DNA from: JBDHTQ01 sp039808765
GTDB lineage: Bacteria; Pseudomonadota; Alphaproteobacteria; UBA2400
Direction of reading: 5' to 3'
Assembly (NCBI GenBank): GCA_039808765.1
Contig: JBDHTQ010000007.1
Coordinates: 57,255 to 121,254, forward strand
DNA length: 64,000 nt
In this document: piece by piece, positions 62,423 to 64,000 of the stretch
Position numbering within the stretch: the first letter of the stretch is position 1
How the letters are laid out: every line of letters begins with the position of its first letter
Notes under the pieces: generated by a model
Database searches by the model: none
The model's input: the letters and a program-made list of their open reading frames with translations, nothing else
Told to the model about the DNA's origin: nothing
Made by a program: the position numbers and the translations under genes

Positions 62423-63766
62423 TTATTTCTTCAGAAGCTTATTTTCCAGCCACCGATTGTCGTAATCGCCATTGATGAAATCTGGCTCTGCAAGTATGCG
62501 ACGATGAAGTGGAATCGTTGTTTCGATCCCACCGATCACAAACTCATCCAAACAGCGACGTAACCGCATCAAGCACTCATTGCGGGTTGTGCCATGAACA
62601 ATCAGTTTTGCAATCATGCTGTCATAATAAGGCGGAACAGTATAGCCATCAAAAAGAGCAGAATCAACCCGCACACCCAAACCACCAGGTGCGTGATACC
62701 CTTTGATTTTACCGGGCGACGGTAAAAATGTCTCGGCATTTTCGGCATTGATACGACATTCGATGGAAACGCCATTAAATTTGATTTCATCCTGCGTGAA
62801 AGACAGCGGTGCCCCTGCTGCCACGCGAATTTGTTCGCGCACAAGATCAACACCGGTAATCATCTCTGAAATGGTGTGCTCGATTTGTAGACGCGTGTTC
62901 ATTTCGATAAAGTAAAATCTACCATCTTCGTAAAGAAACTCCATTGTGCCCACGCCGCGGTATCCTAATTTGCGTACACAATCCGCTGCCAGATCACCAA
63001 TATACTTGCGCTGTTCGGCATTTAACCCGGGTGAAGGCGCTTCTTCGACCACCTTTTGATGCCGTCGTTGAATTGAACAGTCACGTTCGCCAAAATGCAC
63101 CGCATTCCCATGTGAGTCACCCATCAATTGGATCTCAATATGACGGGGGCGTGTCAGATATTTTTCCATATAAACTTGGTCATTGCCAAAAGCAGCTTTT
63201 GCTTCAATGCGGGCCAGTGAAAAGCTTTCTTCCAACTCGCTTTCACTTGCAGCAACCTTCATCCCTTTACCACCGCCGCCCGCCGCAGCTTTGATAAGAA
63301 CTGGATAACCGATTTCTTGAGCAAACTTGCGAGCGTCTTCCAATGTTTCAACAGGCCCGGGTGATCCCGGCACCAGTGGAATGTTAAATCTGCGCACAGT
63401 ATCTTTTGCCGTTACCTTATCGCCCATCATATTGATGTGTTCAGGTGTTGGCCCAATCCAAACGAAGCCATGCTCTTCAACCATACGTGCAAAATGCTCA
63501 TTCTCAGCCATGAAGCCAATGCCAGGATGGATGGCTTCGGCATGCGTGATCGCTGCCGCTTCAAGAATAGCAGGAATGTTTAAATAGCTATCGCGAGCGG
63601 CAGGCGGGCCGATGCAAACGCTTTCATCCGCCAGACGCACATGCATGGCATCAGCATCGGCGGTCGAGTGCACGGCCACAGTTGCAATGCCCATTTCTTT
63701 ACACGCGCGCATAATACGCAAGGCAATTTCACCACGGTTGGCTACAAGAATTTTTTCAAACGACAT
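62423..63766 (-). CDS. accC: Acetyl-CoA carboxylase biotin carboxylase subunit
   Basis: AccC carboxylates the biotin of AccB with bicarbonate and ATP, the first step of fatty acid synthesis. The 447-residue protein has the N-terminal KILVANRGEIALRIMRAC, the ATP-grasp loop KAAAGGGGKGMKVA, CSIQRRHQKVVEEAPSP and the C-terminal EMNTRLQIEHTISEMITGVDL with catalytic residues. In the last of these, the more usual VEHPVTE is IEHTISE, so Pro-Val is Thr-Ile. It follows accB by 52 bases and ends at a strong terminator. Confidence 0.96.
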   Translation of the reverse strand: MSFEKILVANRGEIALRIMRACKEMGIATVAVHSTADADAMHVRLADESVCIGPPAARDSYLNIPAILEAAAITHAEAIHPGIGFMAENEHFARMVEEHGFVWIGPTPEHINMMGDKVTAKDTVRRFNIPLVPGSPGPVETLEDARKFAQEIGYPVLIKAAAGGGGKGMKVAASESELEESFSLARIEAKAAFGNDQVYMEKYLTRPRHIEIQLMGDSHGNAVHFGERDCSIQRRHQKVVEEAPSPGLNAEQRKYIGDLAADCVRKLGYRGVGTMEFLYEDGRFYFIEMNTRLQIEHTISEMITGVDLVREQIRVAAGAPLSFTQDEIKFNGVSIECRINAENAETFLPSPGKIKGYHAPGGLGVRVDSALFDGYTVPPYYDSMIAKLIVHGTTRNECLMRLRRCLDEFVIGGIETTIPLHRRILAEPDFINGDYDNRWLENKLLKK

Positions 63767-63818
63767 GGCATTTTCCTCTCAATCGGACAGTCCCTGTAAA
63801 AGGCGTGTCGCGACTTTT

Positions 63819-64000
63819 TTAATCAATAATGGCCAGCAGTTCGCCAAATTCAACGGGTTGTGTATCATTGACGGCAATGCGCACAATTTTACCGGATTTG
63901 GGTGATTTAATCGGGTTCATCACCTTCATTGCCTCAACAATCAAGAGCGTGTCACCTTCTTTAACGGTATCACCAGCCTTAACAAAAGGCGCAGCACCAG
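63819..64000 (-). CDS. accB: Biotin carboxyl carrier protein, C-terminal part
   Basis: The minus-strand frame is open to the window edge and ends at TAA 63819. It reads about 60 residues of a biotinyl domain: AGDTVKEGDTLLIVEAMKVM with the biotin lysine in EAMKVMN, then a beta hairpin and FGELLAIID at the end. It is the carrier of acetyl-CoA carboxylase, the substrate of BirA, and lies just upstream of accC as usual. The N-terminal part is outside the window. Confidence 0.95.
   Translation of the reverse strand, partial: GAAPFVKAGDTVKEGDTLLIVEAMKVMNPIKSPKSGKIVRIAVNDTQPVEFGELLAIID

Overview
This window looks like chromosomal DNA of an alphaproteobacterium with low-to-moderate GC, probably a host-associated lineage such as the Holosporales (the order-level guess is inference). 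The class assignment rests on gene order. The string nuoA-N, birA, rnj, proS, lolC, lolD, dnaE, then rpsB, tsf, pyrH, frr, uppS, cdsA, rseP, bamA, skp, lpxD, fabZ, lpxI, lpxB, is the usual alphaproteobacterial arrangement. It is supported by a short ProRS without an editing insert and by a single LolC/E protein. Nearly all of this core is on the minus strand. No rRNA genes, insertion sequences, prophage genes or CRISPR arrays were seen.

Layout: 1-1316 is the 3' part of comEC. 1329-3948 holds a secreted esterase, an orphan gene and a small OB-fold secreted protein. 3957-16456 is an envelope and translation block running from rpsB through the Bam and lipid A genes. 16826-17951 holds two orphan genes, followed by dnaE (18163-21600). 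21729-26086 is a plus-strand block of three related proteins of unknown function that interrupts the expected dnaE-lolD junction. 26109-33750 holds lolD, lolC, two different coupled proS genes, a small membrane protein, a shortened RNase J and birA. 33757-49473 is a complete 14-subunit complex I operon, with a prohibitin-like SPFH gene and a GNAT acetyltransferase gene between nuoF and nuoG. tRNA-Asp and tRNA-Val follow. 50185-52362 holds a double-length ThyX-like protein and a histidine phosphatase. 52565-55218 holds bolA, a CGFS glutaredoxin, gcvH and hemW. 55237-57854 holds a pentapeptide-repeat protein and a frame-disrupted solenoid-like protein. 58175-59986 is aspS. 60393-62101 encodes two alpha/beta-hydrolase-like proteins that lack the nucleophilic serine. 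accC and the end of accB close the window.

How the genes work together: the core supplies respiration (complex I), outer-membrane assembly (BamA, Skp, RseP), lipid A synthesis (LpxD, LpxI, LpxB), lipoprotein release (LolCD), lipid precursors (AccBC, FabZ, CdsA, UppS), translation (S2, EF-Ts, RRF, ProRS, AspRS) and replication (DnaE). Three genes often found in these neighbourhoods (dxr, lpxA and coaX) are absent from their usual positions. The accessory genes sit at junctions between conserved blocks. The best candidates for undescribed biology are the three-paralog cluster, the paired ProRS genes, the complementary-half ThyX, the SPFH/GNAT insertion in complex I, and a two-copy intergenic element whose hairpin is kept while its stem sequence changes.
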